A DNA stretch of 64,000 nt from JAJDFU01 sp964641965 (lineage in GTDB: Bacteria > Bacteroidota > Bacteroidia > Chitinophagales > Saprospiraceae). Where the stretch lies: the NCBI GenBank assembly GCA_964641965.1, contig CAZXLD010000005.1:62001-126000 (forward strand). The letters are read 5' to 3'. Positions 1-8,226 of this stretch are shown here, piece after piece. The notes under the pieces were generated by a model. It worked only from the letters and a program-made list of their open reading frames with translations. It was not told the DNA's origin and searched no databases. A program made the position numbers and the translations under genes. Position 1 is the first letter of the stretch, and each line of letters opens with the position of its first letter.

Positions 1-114
1 CTCTGCCTTTTTGGATTGGAGTCTATAACTTAGGGGTGCAGCTCTTCCTCACAGGTTTAGTCCAAGCTGCTTGGTCGTAAACGGGAGGCTTACTCCTAGC
101 TAAATATCCGAACC
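1..114. other. left edge, no supported gene
   Basis: The + strand frame from base 3 is open for 25 codons, is hydrophobic (it includes LPFWIGVYNLG), and ends in TAA at 78-80. It could be the 3' end of a membrane protein cut by the window edge, but an open stretch this short is expected by chance. No RNA or regulatory signal is evident before the ATG at 115. Confidence 0.25.
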
Positions 115-2490
115 ATGATAAAACGGATTGGCATTTCTATTCTAGCGATCCTTTTCCTTTCCACTGGGCTTTCACCTGTCCATGCCCAGTTTAACTCCTT
201 GCTTCGAAAAGCGAATAAGGAATACGAGTTACAGGCGTTCAACCTGGCCATCGAAAGTTACCTGAAAGCATTGCGTGAACGGCGTACGAATGTGGAGGCC
301 CTAACCAAACTAGCTGACTGTTATCGCATAACGAACCAAATGGAGCAGTCTGCCAGTGCTTATTCAAAGGCTGCCGAGCAAAAGTCCTTTCCCGAGGAAA
401 AATTATTGTATTACGGATTGGTTCTGAAAGCGGTCGAAAATTACCCCCAAGCCAAACAGGTATTCCAGGAGTTCTCCAAAAAATCGCCGGATATCGGCAA
501 GCACTTTGTAGAGACCTGTGATTTTGCCATCCGAAATAATGTACAGGATCCCACGTATCAGGTTGTCCTGTCAAGTGTCAGTTCAGATGCCTCTGATTTT
601 GGCCCGGCAATCGTGGAGGATGGAGTGGTGTTTTCTTCAGCTCGCCTGGATGTTACCCGTTCTACATCCGATTGGACCGGGAAGGCTCAGGATCAACTTT
701 TTCTGAGTCGACTGGATCCAACGGGGAGTCTGGGGGCACCCATGATGTTGCGCTCCGGACAACCGGATGCCTACCACGACGGTCCCGCCTCTTTTGCTCC
801 AAATGGCAGGGCTGTAGCATACACAAAAAATAACTTTGTAAATGGAACCCGGCATATTCCGGCTTCTGGCATGAAACTGGATCTTTATTTATCTCAGTTG
901 GATGCCGGCAAACAATGGAAAGGAGAATTTCCTTTCGCCTATAACGGCAATAACTACTCCACAGGTTTCCCTGCTTTTTCTCCAGATGGAACGAGTTTAT
1001 ATTTTGCATCTGATCGGCCCGGCGGCTTTGGAGGGTATGATATTTATGTCACCGTTTGGAATGGGGAATCTTTTGACCCTCCCCAAAATCTAGGTTCTGC
1101 CGTTAACACGATCGGCAACGAGATCGCGCCCTTTTTCGATGGAGCGGAGTTGTATTTCAGCAGCGACTTTCACCCTGGTTTTGGAGGCTACGACGTATTC
1201 CGGTGTTCGCGAGAAGGTTCCGGCTGGACGGAAGCAGAAAATTTGAAAAAACCGGTCAATTCGTCTTATGATGACTATGGATATGTGGCAGATGCTTCAG
1301 GCAAACAAGGTTACCTGGTGTCCAATCGGAAAGGGGGACGCGGAAAAGAAGATATTTACCAGGTCTTCTCAAGCCGCACCGGCGTGACCCTCCAGGTGAA
1401 TAATGCTTCCAATGGCCAACCCATTCCTGGCGCTACCCTTGATTTCACCAGCTGTAATAAAGGAACCTTCACCACAGACCCTCGCGGCCAGTTTATCATT
1501 CGAACCCAGTCGGGTTTATCTTGCCAACTAGAGGTGCGGGCGCCCGGCTACCTTTCCCGCCAGTTACCGCTTTCCGCATTGGTACAAGGCGGTGCACAGC
1601 CCATTGTTATTGACCTGATTCGAAATGGAGAGCTGGCGGAAGGGCGTGTCACCGATGGTGCAACCGGCGCCCCTCTTTCCGGTGTGCAGGTGGAAGTTGT
1701 CAATTTGCTGACGCAGAGTCGATCTACAACTGCTACAGACAATCTGGGGATGTATCGGACAGCCTTACAACCGACAGGGCAATATGAGCTGCGGTTTGCT
1801 GTTCCAGGTTACCAAAATTTAACCCGCCGGGTGCAAACCGGGCAATTTTTGGACCCAAATGTGTTGGGAACCGCAGGTATGCTCCGGATGGGTGCTACTC
1901 CGGGGGGAGTGGGGGGCACACTTGGACCTCCTACCGGAGGCGCACCAGCTACTCAAACTGGATATGCTATACAGGTGGCGGCGCTTAAAGTACCGGTTCC
2001 CAGTCGCTTTAAAGCCCTGGAACAGTACGGAAGCATTTATAATGTGCAAGAAGGAAATCTTTACAAGGTTCGGCTTGGGGTCTATGCCACCAAAGCCGAG
2101 GCGGATCGATTGTTGAGCCAGGTAAAGGCCAAAGGGTTTTCTAAAGCTTTTGTGGTTGAGGAGACCAGTGGTCCGCAGTCTCGTTCGGGTTCTAATCCGG
2201 TGTTAGGTCCACCTTCAGCGGGTACTCAACCTACCAATACGCAACTAATTGGGCGTTATCACATTCAGTTGGCTGCCTACAGCAATGCCGGCAATTTCAA
2301 ACGAACGAAGGTAGAGGGTCTCGGGGTGATTACGCAACTGCCCAAAGGTAATTTGACAGTGATGTACCTCAGTTCGTTTGATGATATCAACACCGCACGA
2401 TCTGTATTGGCCCGTGCAAAGCAAGCTGGGTTTTCTGGAGCTTATATTGTCGAAAACCAGGGGAATGGAAGCGTCAAGCGGGTCAATTGA
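115..2490 (+). CDS. TPR / PD40 propeller / SPOR-domain envelope protein
   Basis: Predicted exported protein of 791 aa. Residues 1-24 look like a Sec signal peptide ending in VHA. Residues about 27-125 form TPR-like helices. Residues about 150-420 carry WD40-like PD40 repeats (FSPDGTSLYFASDRPGGFGG, then the related FSSDFHPGFGGYD). About 425-590 hold two carboxypeptidase-regulatory-like beta sandwiches (IPGATLDF and LSGVQVEVVN). Two SPOR-like domains lie near 617-690 and 712-787. In Bacteroidota this TPR-PD40-CarboxypepD order usually ends in an OmpA peptidoglycan-binding domain; here paired SPOR domains, which bind denuded glycan strands, take that place. The role is inferred to be envelope anchoring, possibly linked to PorE-like T9SS or gliding components. 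The domain calls are sound; the exact function is not known. Transcribed convergently with ald. Confidence 0.8.
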   Translation: MIKRIGISILAILFLSTGLSPVHAQFNSLLRKANKEYELQAFNLAIESYLKALRERRTNVEALTKLADCYRITNQMEQSASAYSKAAEQKSFPEEKLLYYGLVLKAVENYPQAKQVFQEFSKKSPDIGKHFVETCDFAIRNNVQDPTYQVVLSSVSSDASDFGPAIVEDGVVFSSARLDVTRSTSDWTGKAQDQLFLSRLDPTGSLGAPMMLRSGQPDAYHDGPASFAPNGRAVAYTKNNFVNGTRHIPASGMKLDLYLSQLDAGKQWKGEFPFAYNGNNYSTGFPAFSPDGTSLYFASDRPGGFGGYDIYVTVWNGESFDPPQNLGSAVNTIGNEIAPFFDGAELYFSSDFHPGFGGYDVFRCSREGSGWTEAENLKKPVNSSYDDYGYVADASGKQGYLVSNRKGGRGKEDIYQVFSSRTGVTLQVNNASNGQPIPGATLDFTSCNKGTFTTDPRGQFIIRTQSGLSCQLEVRAPGYLSRQLPLSALVQGGAQPIVIDLIRNGELAEGRVTDGATGAPLSGVQVEVVNLLTQSRSTTATDNLGMYRTALQPTGQYELRFAVPGYQNLTRRVQTGQFLDPNVLGTAGMLRMGATPGGVGGTLGPPTGGAPATQTGYAIQVAALKVPVPSRFKALEQYGSIYNVQEGNLYKVRLGVYATKAEADRLLSQVKAKGFSKAFVVEETSGPQSRSGSNPVLGPPSAGTQPTNTQLIGRYHIQLAAYSNAGNFKRTKVEGLGVITQLPKGNLTVMYLSSFDDINTARSVLARAKQAGFSGAYIVENQGNGSVKRVN

Positions 2491-2497
2491 CCCGCTT
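2476..2497. terminator. 22-bp perfect palindrome at a convergent gene end
   Basis: An 11+11 bp perfect inverted repeat (arm AAGCGGGTCAA) has its centre between 2486 and 2487. It spans the last codons and the TGA of the gene ending at 2490 and lies 47 bp from the end of the convergent ald gene. As RNA it would fold on both strands into a hairpin with a tight loop. No long T-run follows on either side, so a bidirectional terminator or mRNA 3'-end stabiliser is only inferred. Confidence 0.4.
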
Positions 2498-2543
2498 AGA
2501 ACAGCTTTTGGAAATCGCCCTAAGGCTTGGCACCCAGGGGCGG

Positions 2544-3656
2544 TTACGATACAGCTTCCAATTCTTCGAAGGGCAGGGAAAAGGCATCCGCGACACCTTG
2601 ATAAACCACTTTTCCGTGGACAATATTCAGGCCTTTTCTCAGAGATTCGTTTTCTCTGCAAGCCTTTTGCCACCCCTTATCCGCCAACTGAATGGCGTAA
2701 GGCAAGGTAGCATTAGTCAAGGCAATCGTGGAAGTGTAAGGTACTGCCCCCGGCATGTTGGCTACACAGTAGTGGACAACATCGTCGATGATGTAAGTCG
2801 GATCTTCGTGAGTGGTCGGAGTACATGTCTCAATACATCCTCCCTGATCTACAGCGACATCCACCAAAACGGTCCCTGGGCGCATGTCTTTTAGCATATC
2901 CCGAGTGATCAGGTTAGGTGCCTTAGCCCCGGGGATGAGCACTGCGCCAATGATCAGGTCGGCGGTGCGAATATGTTCCCGGATGTTGTATTCATTGGAA
3001 AAGTAGGTAATCACATTTGGGGGAAGTACATCTACCAGATACCGCAATCGACTCAGGTTGATGTCCATCAGAGAAACCCGCGCCCCCAGGCCGGAGGCCA
3101 TCTTGGCTGCTTGAGTGCCTACAACGCCTCCTCCTAAGATCAGCACATGACCGGGTTCCACACCAGGAACCCCTCCGAGTAGCACCCCTCTTCCTTTCAC
3201 GGGCTTTTCCAGGTATTTTGCACCTTCCTGAACAGCCATTCGACCGGCAACTTCCGACATTGGAATAAGTAATGGCAAACTGCGGTCCGGCAATTCAACT
3301 GTTTCGTAGGCCAGACAAACGGCCTTACTGTCAATCATGGCCCGGGTCAATGGCTCATGTGAAGCAAAATGAAAGTAGGTGAAGACAAGTTGGTCCGGGC
3401 GGATCAGTTCGTATTCAACTTCAATCGGTTCTTTGACTTTGATGATCATCTCTGCTTTGGCGTAGATGTCTTCTATGGTCGGCAAGATACGGGCACCTGC
3501 TCCTGCGTAGGTGCTGTCTATAAAACCGCTACCTTCCCCGGCAGAGGCTTGAATAAAGACCTCGTGGCCCCGTTTTGTTAGTTCTAAAGCGCCGGCAGGG
3601 GTGAGCGCTACCCGATTTTCGTTGTTTTTAATCTCCTTTGGTACTCCGATTAACAT
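2544..3656 (-). CDS. ald: alanine dehydrogenase
   Basis: Predicted NAD-dependent L-alanine dehydrogenase (alanine to pyruvate plus ammonia), cytosolic, 370 aa, the family's usual length. The N-terminus MLIGVPKEIKNNENRVALTP is the AlaDH/PNT domain signature, and the following lysine-rich and catalytic regions are in place. A Rossmann NAD-binding core (VLILGGGVVGTQAAKMASGLGA) lies near residues 165-190, followed by the C-terminal segment HYCVANMPGAVPYTST typical of AlaDH. The transhydrogenase alpha subunit is a homologue, but length and the C-terminal motif favour AlaDH. It stands alone, with its own putative promoter just upstream, and is convergent with the preceding gene. No truncation or frameshift. 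Confidence 0.95.
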   Translation of the reverse strand: MLIGVPKEIKNNENRVALTPAGALELTKRGHEVFIQASAGEGSGFIDSTYAGAGARILPTIEDIYAKAEMIIKVKEPIEVEYELIRPDQLVFTYFHFASHEPLTRAMIDSKAVCLAYETVELPDRSLPLLIPMSEVAGRMAVQEGAKYLEKPVKGRGVLLGGVPGVEPGHVLILGGGVVGTQAAKMASGLGARVSLMDINLSRLRYLVDVLPPNVITYFSNEYNIREHIRTADLIIGAVLIPGAKAPNLITRDMLKDMRPGTVLVDVAVDQGGCIETCTPTTHEDPTYIIDDVVHYCVANMPGAVPYTSTIALTNATLPYAIQLADKGWQKACRENESLRKGLNIVHGKVVYQGVADAFSLPFEELEAVS

Positions 3657-3678
3657 GCGATTGTTGGATTTGAGCGTC

Positions 3679-3686
3679 CAAAGTTA
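3679..3686 (-). promoter_or_regulatory. putative -7 box for ald
   Basis: On the minus strand this is TAACTTTG, a full match to the Bacteroidota -7 consensus TAnnTTTG, 23 bp from the ald start. A TTG lies only 12 bp further upstream, too close for a normal -33 element, so the call rests on the -7 box and its position. Confidence 0.35.
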
Positions 3687-3744
3687 AGCATATAAAGCCA
3701 ATGTAAAGGGTGTAGGAACGAACTATGGATGTTTCGCTTTTCGG

Positions 3745-4578
3745 TCAATCCGGTAGAAAAATCGGGACCTGATCGCTGGATGATGATGGTGCCACTTGCG
3801 CTTTTTCGAATAGATATTGTACGGCCGAACGGCCTTCTTGACCCAGGTCTACCGAATACGCATTCACATAGAGGTCAATATGTTGCTGCATAACCGAAGG
3901 GTCCATCTCCTGTGCATGTTCCTGTACGAACGGTTGGGAAGTCTCCGGATTTGCAAATGCATATTCAACACTTTGTCGGATTAGCCGATTGACTTGTTTT
4001 TTTATCGTGTCCGGCAGGGTTCTTTTGATGGCAATACCACCTAACGGAATGGGTTTACCCGTTTTTGATTCCCAATATTCACCAAGGTCGAGCAGCTTTA
4101 CCAAGCCTTTATCTGCATAGGTGAATCGATTTTCATGGATGATGACCCCTGCATCAATCTGTCCGGACACAACAGCTTGTTCAATTTCGGAGAATAAGAG
4201 TTCGGTGGTGATCTTGGCATTAGGAAAAGCAAAACCAAGGAGAAAGTTGGCCGTGGTATATCTTCCAGGAATTCCAATGGTAAGCCCCGGTATATCCTCC
4301 CGGGCAATTGGATTTTTGGCGATTAATAATGGGCCACAATTCCTGCCCAGGGCGCTACCGGAATCCAATAATTGATACCTGGAAACTAAATGGGCTAAAG
4401 CGTGATAACTGAGTTTGGTTATATCTAATTCAGCTGAAAAGGCCATCCGGTTGAGTTCTTCCACATCAGCGAGTACGAATTCAAAATTGATGCCTTGTGT
4501 ATCAATCCGTTGATGTATGAGCGCATCGAAAATAAAAGTATCATTCGGGCAGGGCGAAAAACCAATCGTGAGTTTCAT
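3745..4578 (-). CDS. mqnD: 1,4-dihydroxy-6-naphthoate synthase (menaquinone, futalosine pathway)
   Basis: Predicted MqnD, which converts cyclic dehypoxanthinylfutalosine to 1,4-dihydroxy-6-naphthoate in the futalosine route to menaquinone. The protein is 277 aa, a normal length. The N-terminus (IGFSPCPNDTFIFDALIH) and the segments DITKLSYHAL and GSALGRNCGPLL are typical of the MqnA/MqnD periplasmic-binding-protein-like fold; the N-terminal SPCPNDTF motif fits MqnD rather than MqnA. Many Saprospiria use this pathway instead of the classical MenFDHCEB route. It is a single gene here; other mqn genes must lie elsewhere. It diverges from the downstream pseudouridine synthase gene, leaving a 194-bp intergenic space with no recognisable signal. 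Confidence 0.92.
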   Translation of the reverse strand: MKLTIGFSPCPNDTFIFDALIHQRIDTQGINFEFVLADVEELNRMAFSAELDITKLSYHALAHLVSRYQLLDSGSALGRNCGPLLIAKNPIAREDIPGLTIGIPGRYTTANFLLGFAFPNAKITTELLFSEIEQAVVSGQIDAGVIIHENRFTYADKGLVKLLDLGEYWESKTGKPIPLGGIAIKRTLPDTIKKQVNRLIRQSVEYAFANPETSQPFVQEHAQEMDPSVMQQHIDLYVNAYSVDLGQEGRSAVQYLFEKAQVAPSSSSDQVPIFLPD

Positions 4579-4772
4579 AAGGGAGCCTGATCTTTTGATT
4601 CAGCCGCTAATGCAGTTGAAAGTATCGTACTTTTAGGCATTGGAAAGGCTGGTTAAAATACAAGGAAATTCAAGCACATTGAATGTATGTCCATGCAATT
4701 CCTTCCAGAAATGCTAAGGTGTACATTCTTAAAAACCCTTCCCACAGCAGGAAGTTGTAAAAGGTATAAAAC

Positions 4773-5480
4773 ATGGAAGATATAAGGGTCTTGTGGGAAG
4801 ACAATCACCTGCTCGGCGTGGAAAAACCGGCAGGCTGGCTGGTGCAAGGAGACCAAACGGGAGACCTAACCCTGAGTGATTGGGCTAAGGAATACATCAA
4901 GGTGCGCTATAAAAAACCGGGGGATGTCTTTTTGGGTGTGATCCACCGGCTTGACCGACCGGTTAGCGGAGTTGTTGTTTTTGCCCGGACAAGTAAGGCG
5001 CTTACTCGGATGAATCAATTGTTTAAGGATCGGCAAGTTGAAAAGACCTACATGTGCCTGGTTACCGACCGACCTGATCCAATTAGTGGCTCCCTAACCC
5101 ATTATATCGCCAAGGATCGGAGCCGGAACAAATCGAAGGCCTACGAACAGCTTAGCAATCGGGCCAAAGAAGCCGGAGCCAAAGCAGCTGCTTTGGATTA
5201 CGAACTTATTGGAGAAATGAATGCTCGCTATTTGATTAAAATTTCACCTCATACCGGGCGTCCTCACCAGATCAGGGTCCAAATGGCCGAACTGGGCTGC
5301 CCCATTTTAGGAGATACCAAGTACGGGTCTGACTTGGCCATATCTGACGGCAGCATTTTCCTGCATGCCCAGCAATTAGCTTTTGTCCATCCGGTAAAGA
5401 AAGAACCTGTTCGAATCGTAGCTTACCTTCCTCATAATCAGGAATGGAATCAGTTCCGCGAACTGGTATCTGCCTTTTGA
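4773..5480 (+). CDS. RluA-family pseudouridine synthase
   Basis: Predicted RNA pseudouridine synthase of the RluA family, 235 aa. The catalytic-Asp motif appears as HRLDRPVSGVVVFARTSKAL (residues about 55-75; Asp in HRLDR), followed by KTYMCLV and the C-terminal signature HTGRPHQIRVQMAELGCPILGDTKYG. There is no N-terminal S4 domain, so it belongs to the short, S4-less subgroup (TruC or RluA-like). The substrate, rRNA or tRNA, cannot be told from sequence. Start ATG at 4773 gives the expected N-terminus VLWEDNHLLGVEKPAG. Convergent with kbl, 31 bp apart. Confidence 0.9.
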   Translation: MEDIRVLWEDNHLLGVEKPAGWLVQGDQTGDLTLSDWAKEYIKVRYKKPGDVFLGVIHRLDRPVSGVVVFARTSKALTRMNQLFKDRQVEKTYMCLVTDRPDPISGSLTHYIAKDRSRNKSKAYEQLSNRAKEAGAKAAALDYELIGEMNARYLIKISPHTGRPHQIRVQMAELGCPILGDTKYGSDLAISDGSIFLHAQQLAFVHPVKKEPVRIVAYLPHNQEWNQFRELVSAF

Positions 5481-5511
5481 AGAGGGTAGCTTTCCTAGTG
5501 GTGTATGGAAT

Positions 5512-6702
5512 CTAATCGATAACGCCCAGTTCTTTGCCTACCTTGATGAATGCGGCAATAGCTTTTTCCAAATGCTCCTGTTCGTGGGCAGCACTTAATT
5601 GCACTCGAATACGGGCTTTCCCTTGAGGTACCACCGGGTAAAAGAAGCCAATCACATAAATACCTTCCTCTAAAAGGCGATCCGCAAAACGTTGGCTTAG
5701 CGGGGCATCATATAGCATGATGGGCACGATAGGGTGCTCGCCGGGCAGAAGGTCAAAACCTGCTGCTTCCATTTCCTGCCGGAAGAAACGGGTATTCGCC
5801 TCGAGTTTGTCGCGAAGCTCTGTGCTTTGGCTTAACAGATCCAATACTTTGATGGACGCACCCACAATCGACGGGGCTACTGTATTGGAAAACAGATACG
5901 GGCGGGAACGCTGTCGTAGAATGTCAACGATTTCCTTGCGAGCAGCGGTGAAGCCGCCGCTGGCTCCTCCCAATGCTTTGCCCAATGTGCCGGTAATAAT
6001 ATCAATGCGTCCCATGACATTTCTAAACTCGTGGGTGCCGCGACCTTTCTTTCCAATAAATCCGGTGGCATGACATTCGTCAATCATTACCATAGCATCG
6101 TATTTATCTGCTAGGTCGCAGATCTGGTCTAGCTTGGCAATACTTCCATCCATACTGAATACCCCATCTGTAGCGATCATGCGGCGTCGGGCACCCTGGG
6201 CTTCCTTAAGCTGCACCTCCAGGTCTTCCATATCGTTATTCTTGTACCGAAACCGTTGGGCTTTGCAAAGCCGGATGCCGTCAATAATGGATGCGTGATT
6301 CAGTTGGTCCGAAATAATGGCATCCTCCTTATTCAGCAAGGGTTCAAACAAGCCCCCGTTCGCGTCAAAAGCTGCCGCATACAGGATGGCATCTTCCATA
6401 CCGAGAAAGGCAGCTATTTTTTCTTCCAGTTCTTTGTGAATATCCTGGGTTCCACAAATGAATCGAACGGATGAAAGCCCAAAACCATGGGTGTCTATTG
6501 TGTCTTTAGCAGCTTGAATGACCTGCGGATGAGCAGAAAGCCCCAGGTAATTATTGGCGCAGAAGTTCAGCACTTCTCCTCCTTCACGGGTTTGAATTTC
6601 AGCTCCCTGTGGACTCGTAATGATTCGTTCATTTTTATAGAGTCCTGCTTCTCGGATTTTTGTTAATTCCTTTTCCAAGGCGGGTTCAACAGTTGCGAAC
6701 AT
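5512..6702 (-). CDS. kbl: glycine C-acetyltransferase (2-amino-3-ketobutyrate CoA ligase)
   Basis: Predicted PLP enzyme that cleaves 2-amino-3-ketobutyrate with CoA into glycine and acetyl-CoA, the second step of threonine catabolism. The protein is 396 aa, matching Kbl (about 398). Visible motifs: LNFCANNYLGLSAHPQV near residue 45, DECHATGFIGKKGRG in the PLP-binding core, and the Schiff-base lysine in GTLGKALGGASGG near residue 245. The related AOS-family enzymes KAS, BioF and SPT share the fold, but the N-terminal sequence and the adjacent threonine dehydrogenase make Kbl the best call. It lies 45 bp downstream of that gene on the same strand, so the two are probably one operon. Confidence 0.93.
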   Translation of the reverse strand: MFATVEPALEKELTKIREAGLYKNERIITSPQGAEIQTREGGEVLNFCANNYLGLSAHPQVIQAAKDTIDTHGFGLSSVRFICGTQDIHKELEEKIAAFLGMEDAILYAAAFDANGGLFEPLLNKEDAIISDQLNHASIIDGIRLCKAQRFRYKNNDMEDLEVQLKEAQGARRRMIATDGVFSMDGSIAKLDQICDLADKYDAMVMIDECHATGFIGKKGRGTHEFRNVMGRIDIITGTLGKALGGASGGFTAARKEIVDILRQRSRPYLFSNTVAPSIVGASIKVLDLLSQSTELRDKLEANTRFFRQEMEAAGFDLLPGEHPIVPIMLYDAPLSQRFADRLLEEGIYVIGFFYPVVPQGKARIRVQLSAAHEQEHLEKAIAAFIKVGKELGVID

Positions 6703-6747
6703 GAGTGGTGTGATTTTTTATTCGATAGGTTAAGGATATACTTAATG

Positions 6748-7698
6748 CTATCGGGCTACTTCTACGGGGTACCCCAGATGAATGAGCATATCTTGTGTCA
6801 TAGCATCAAGGTTAAAATTAGGATGCCAGCCCCAATCTTTCCTGGCCTGACTGTCATCTATGCTCTCTGGCCAGGAATCTGCAATGGCCTGTCTAAAATC
6901 CGGTTCATATCGGATTTCAAAGTCCGGGACATATTGCTGGATGGCACGAAACAATTCTACCGGGCTGAAACTAAAACCGGATAGGTTATAACTGGTTCGG
7001 ACAGTCAGGTGTTTCGATTCTGCATCCATTAATTCGATAGTGGCCCGAATCGCATCCGGCATATAGAGCATGGGCAATCGGGTTTCGGCTTTCAAAAAGC
7101 AGGTAAATGGATGTCCCGAAACGGCTTTGTGAAAAATATCAACTGCATAATCTGTTGTCCCTCCTCCGGCTGGAGCATCGTAACTGATCAGGCCTGGAAA
7201 GCGGAGGGAACGCACATCCAATCCAAAATGGTGATGGAAGTATCTGCACCAACCCTCGCCGGCTACCTTGGAAATACCGTAAATCGTTTCGGGTTCCTGG
7301 GTAGTATGTTGAGGCGTATGCTGTGGAGGGCTTTTACGACCGAAAACGGCAATTGAGCTAGGATAAAAGACACGGGCGTTACTCTCCAGCGCAATTTCCA
7401 GAATATTCAACAAGCCCTCCATATTGGTATCCCACGACCGGCGTGGATTTTTTTCAGAATTACCGGACAAAATAGCGGCCAAATGATAAATCTGGGTAAC
7501 TCCTATAGATCGACAAAGGTCAGCAAGTCGATCTTTATCGAGCACGTTTAGCTTTTCAAAGGATGGGTCCTGTTCGGAGGGATAATGAATGTCGGTAGAA
7601 AGAACGGAATCGGCACCCCATTTTTCAATCAATTGCTTGCGCAGCGCGGTGCCAATTTGTCCACCGGCTCCGGTAATCAAAATGCGTTCCTTCGACAT
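6748..7698 (-). CDS. SDR-type L-threonine 3-dehydrogenase
   Basis: Predicted extended short-chain dehydrogenase, 316 aa. It has the NAD-binding motif ITGAGGQIGTALRKQL at residues 7-22, the motif IYHLAAILSG, and the catalytic YGISKVAGE (YxxxK) near residue 142. Proteins of this type (UDP-galactose-epimerase-like threonine dehydrogenases, as in Flavobacterium and Cytophaga) oxidise threonine to 2-amino-3-ketobutyrate. The kbl gene immediately downstream uses exactly that product, which supports threonine dehydrogenase over a sugar epimerase. The enzyme class is certain; the substrate is inferred from homology and context. Confidence 0.88.
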   Translation of the reverse strand: MSKERILITGAGGQIGTALRKQLIEKWGADSVLSTDIHYPSEQDPSFEKLNVLDKDRLADLCRSIGVTQIYHLAAILSGNSEKNPRRSWDTNMEGLLNILEIALESNARVFYPSSIAVFGRKSPPQHTPQHTTQEPETIYGISKVAGEGWCRYFHHHFGLDVRSLRFPGLISYDAPAGGGTTDYAVDIFHKAVSGHPFTCFLKAETRLPMLYMPDAIRATIELMDAESKHLTVRTSYNLSGFSFSPVELFRAIQQYVPDFEIRYEPDFRQAIADSWPESIDDSQARKDWGWHPNFNLDAMTQDMLIHLGYPVEVAR

Positions 7699-7760
7699 GA
7701 AAATTTGGTTAGGTCACGAGCGGTAAAAGTACTCAAATAATGAGATAACCTTCCAACAGG

Positions 7761-8225
7761 CTACTCGGTTGATCGGTTCGGAAAAGGGGGAATGTCCTCT
7801 TGGTGTCTCCAATCGGTGTTGGATGTATTTCGACTCAGGCAATAAGAGCTTCGCCCGTTAGTGATTAGCAGGTGGGGTACCTGCAGGGTGAGATTATATG
7901 CGCTGATTTGTTGGACGACTTGATCGGTTAAACGAACATCCGGTGATTTGCATTCCACCAACAAGAATGGAGCTGTTTCTTGGTTAAAAGCCAGGACATC
8001 ACATCGCCTCACATTTTTATTGACCGTAAGGCCCATCTCCACGCGTAGTAAGGAAGCGGGATAGCCTTTTTCTAACAATAAATAGTGTATAACCAATTGA
8101 CGTACCAACTCCTCCGGTAGCAGGACTAACCATTTTTTTCGCACGATATCGAATACCTCTTTTTTCCCAGATTGGGTTCGAATCTTTAGGTGGGATTGCA
8201 TGCGGAGTAAATCGAGTGATTGCAT
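7761..8225 (-). CDS. HSDR_N_2-like nuclease-fold protein
   Basis: Small protein of 154 aa resembling the N-terminal domain of type I restriction R subunits (HSDR_N_2). A PD-(D/E)xK-like pattern is visible: NKNVRRCDVLAFN supplies the Asp, and FLLVECKSPDV supplies the ExK. It lacks helicase or other restriction domains. Such stand-alone proteins are common in Bacteroidota and are of unknown function. It starts 1 bp after the tilS stop and probably shares a transcript with lysC and tilS. It is not evidence for a restriction system: no hsdM, hsdS or hsdR helicase lies nearby. Confidence 0.85.
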   Translation of the reverse strand: MQSLDLLRMQSHLKIRTQSGKKEVFDIVRKKWLVLLPEELVRQLVIHYLLLEKGYPASLLRVEMGLTVNKNVRRCDVLAFNQETAPFLLVECKSPDVRLTDQVVQQISAYNLTLQVPHLLITNGRSSYCLSRNTSNTDWRHQEDIPPFPNRSTE

Positions 8226-8226
8226 A

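Noticed and set aside
7761..8225. restriction-modification system suggested by the HSDR_N-like gene
   Set aside because: No helicase, methylase or specificity gene is near, and the gene sits 1 bp after tilS in a housekeeping operon.
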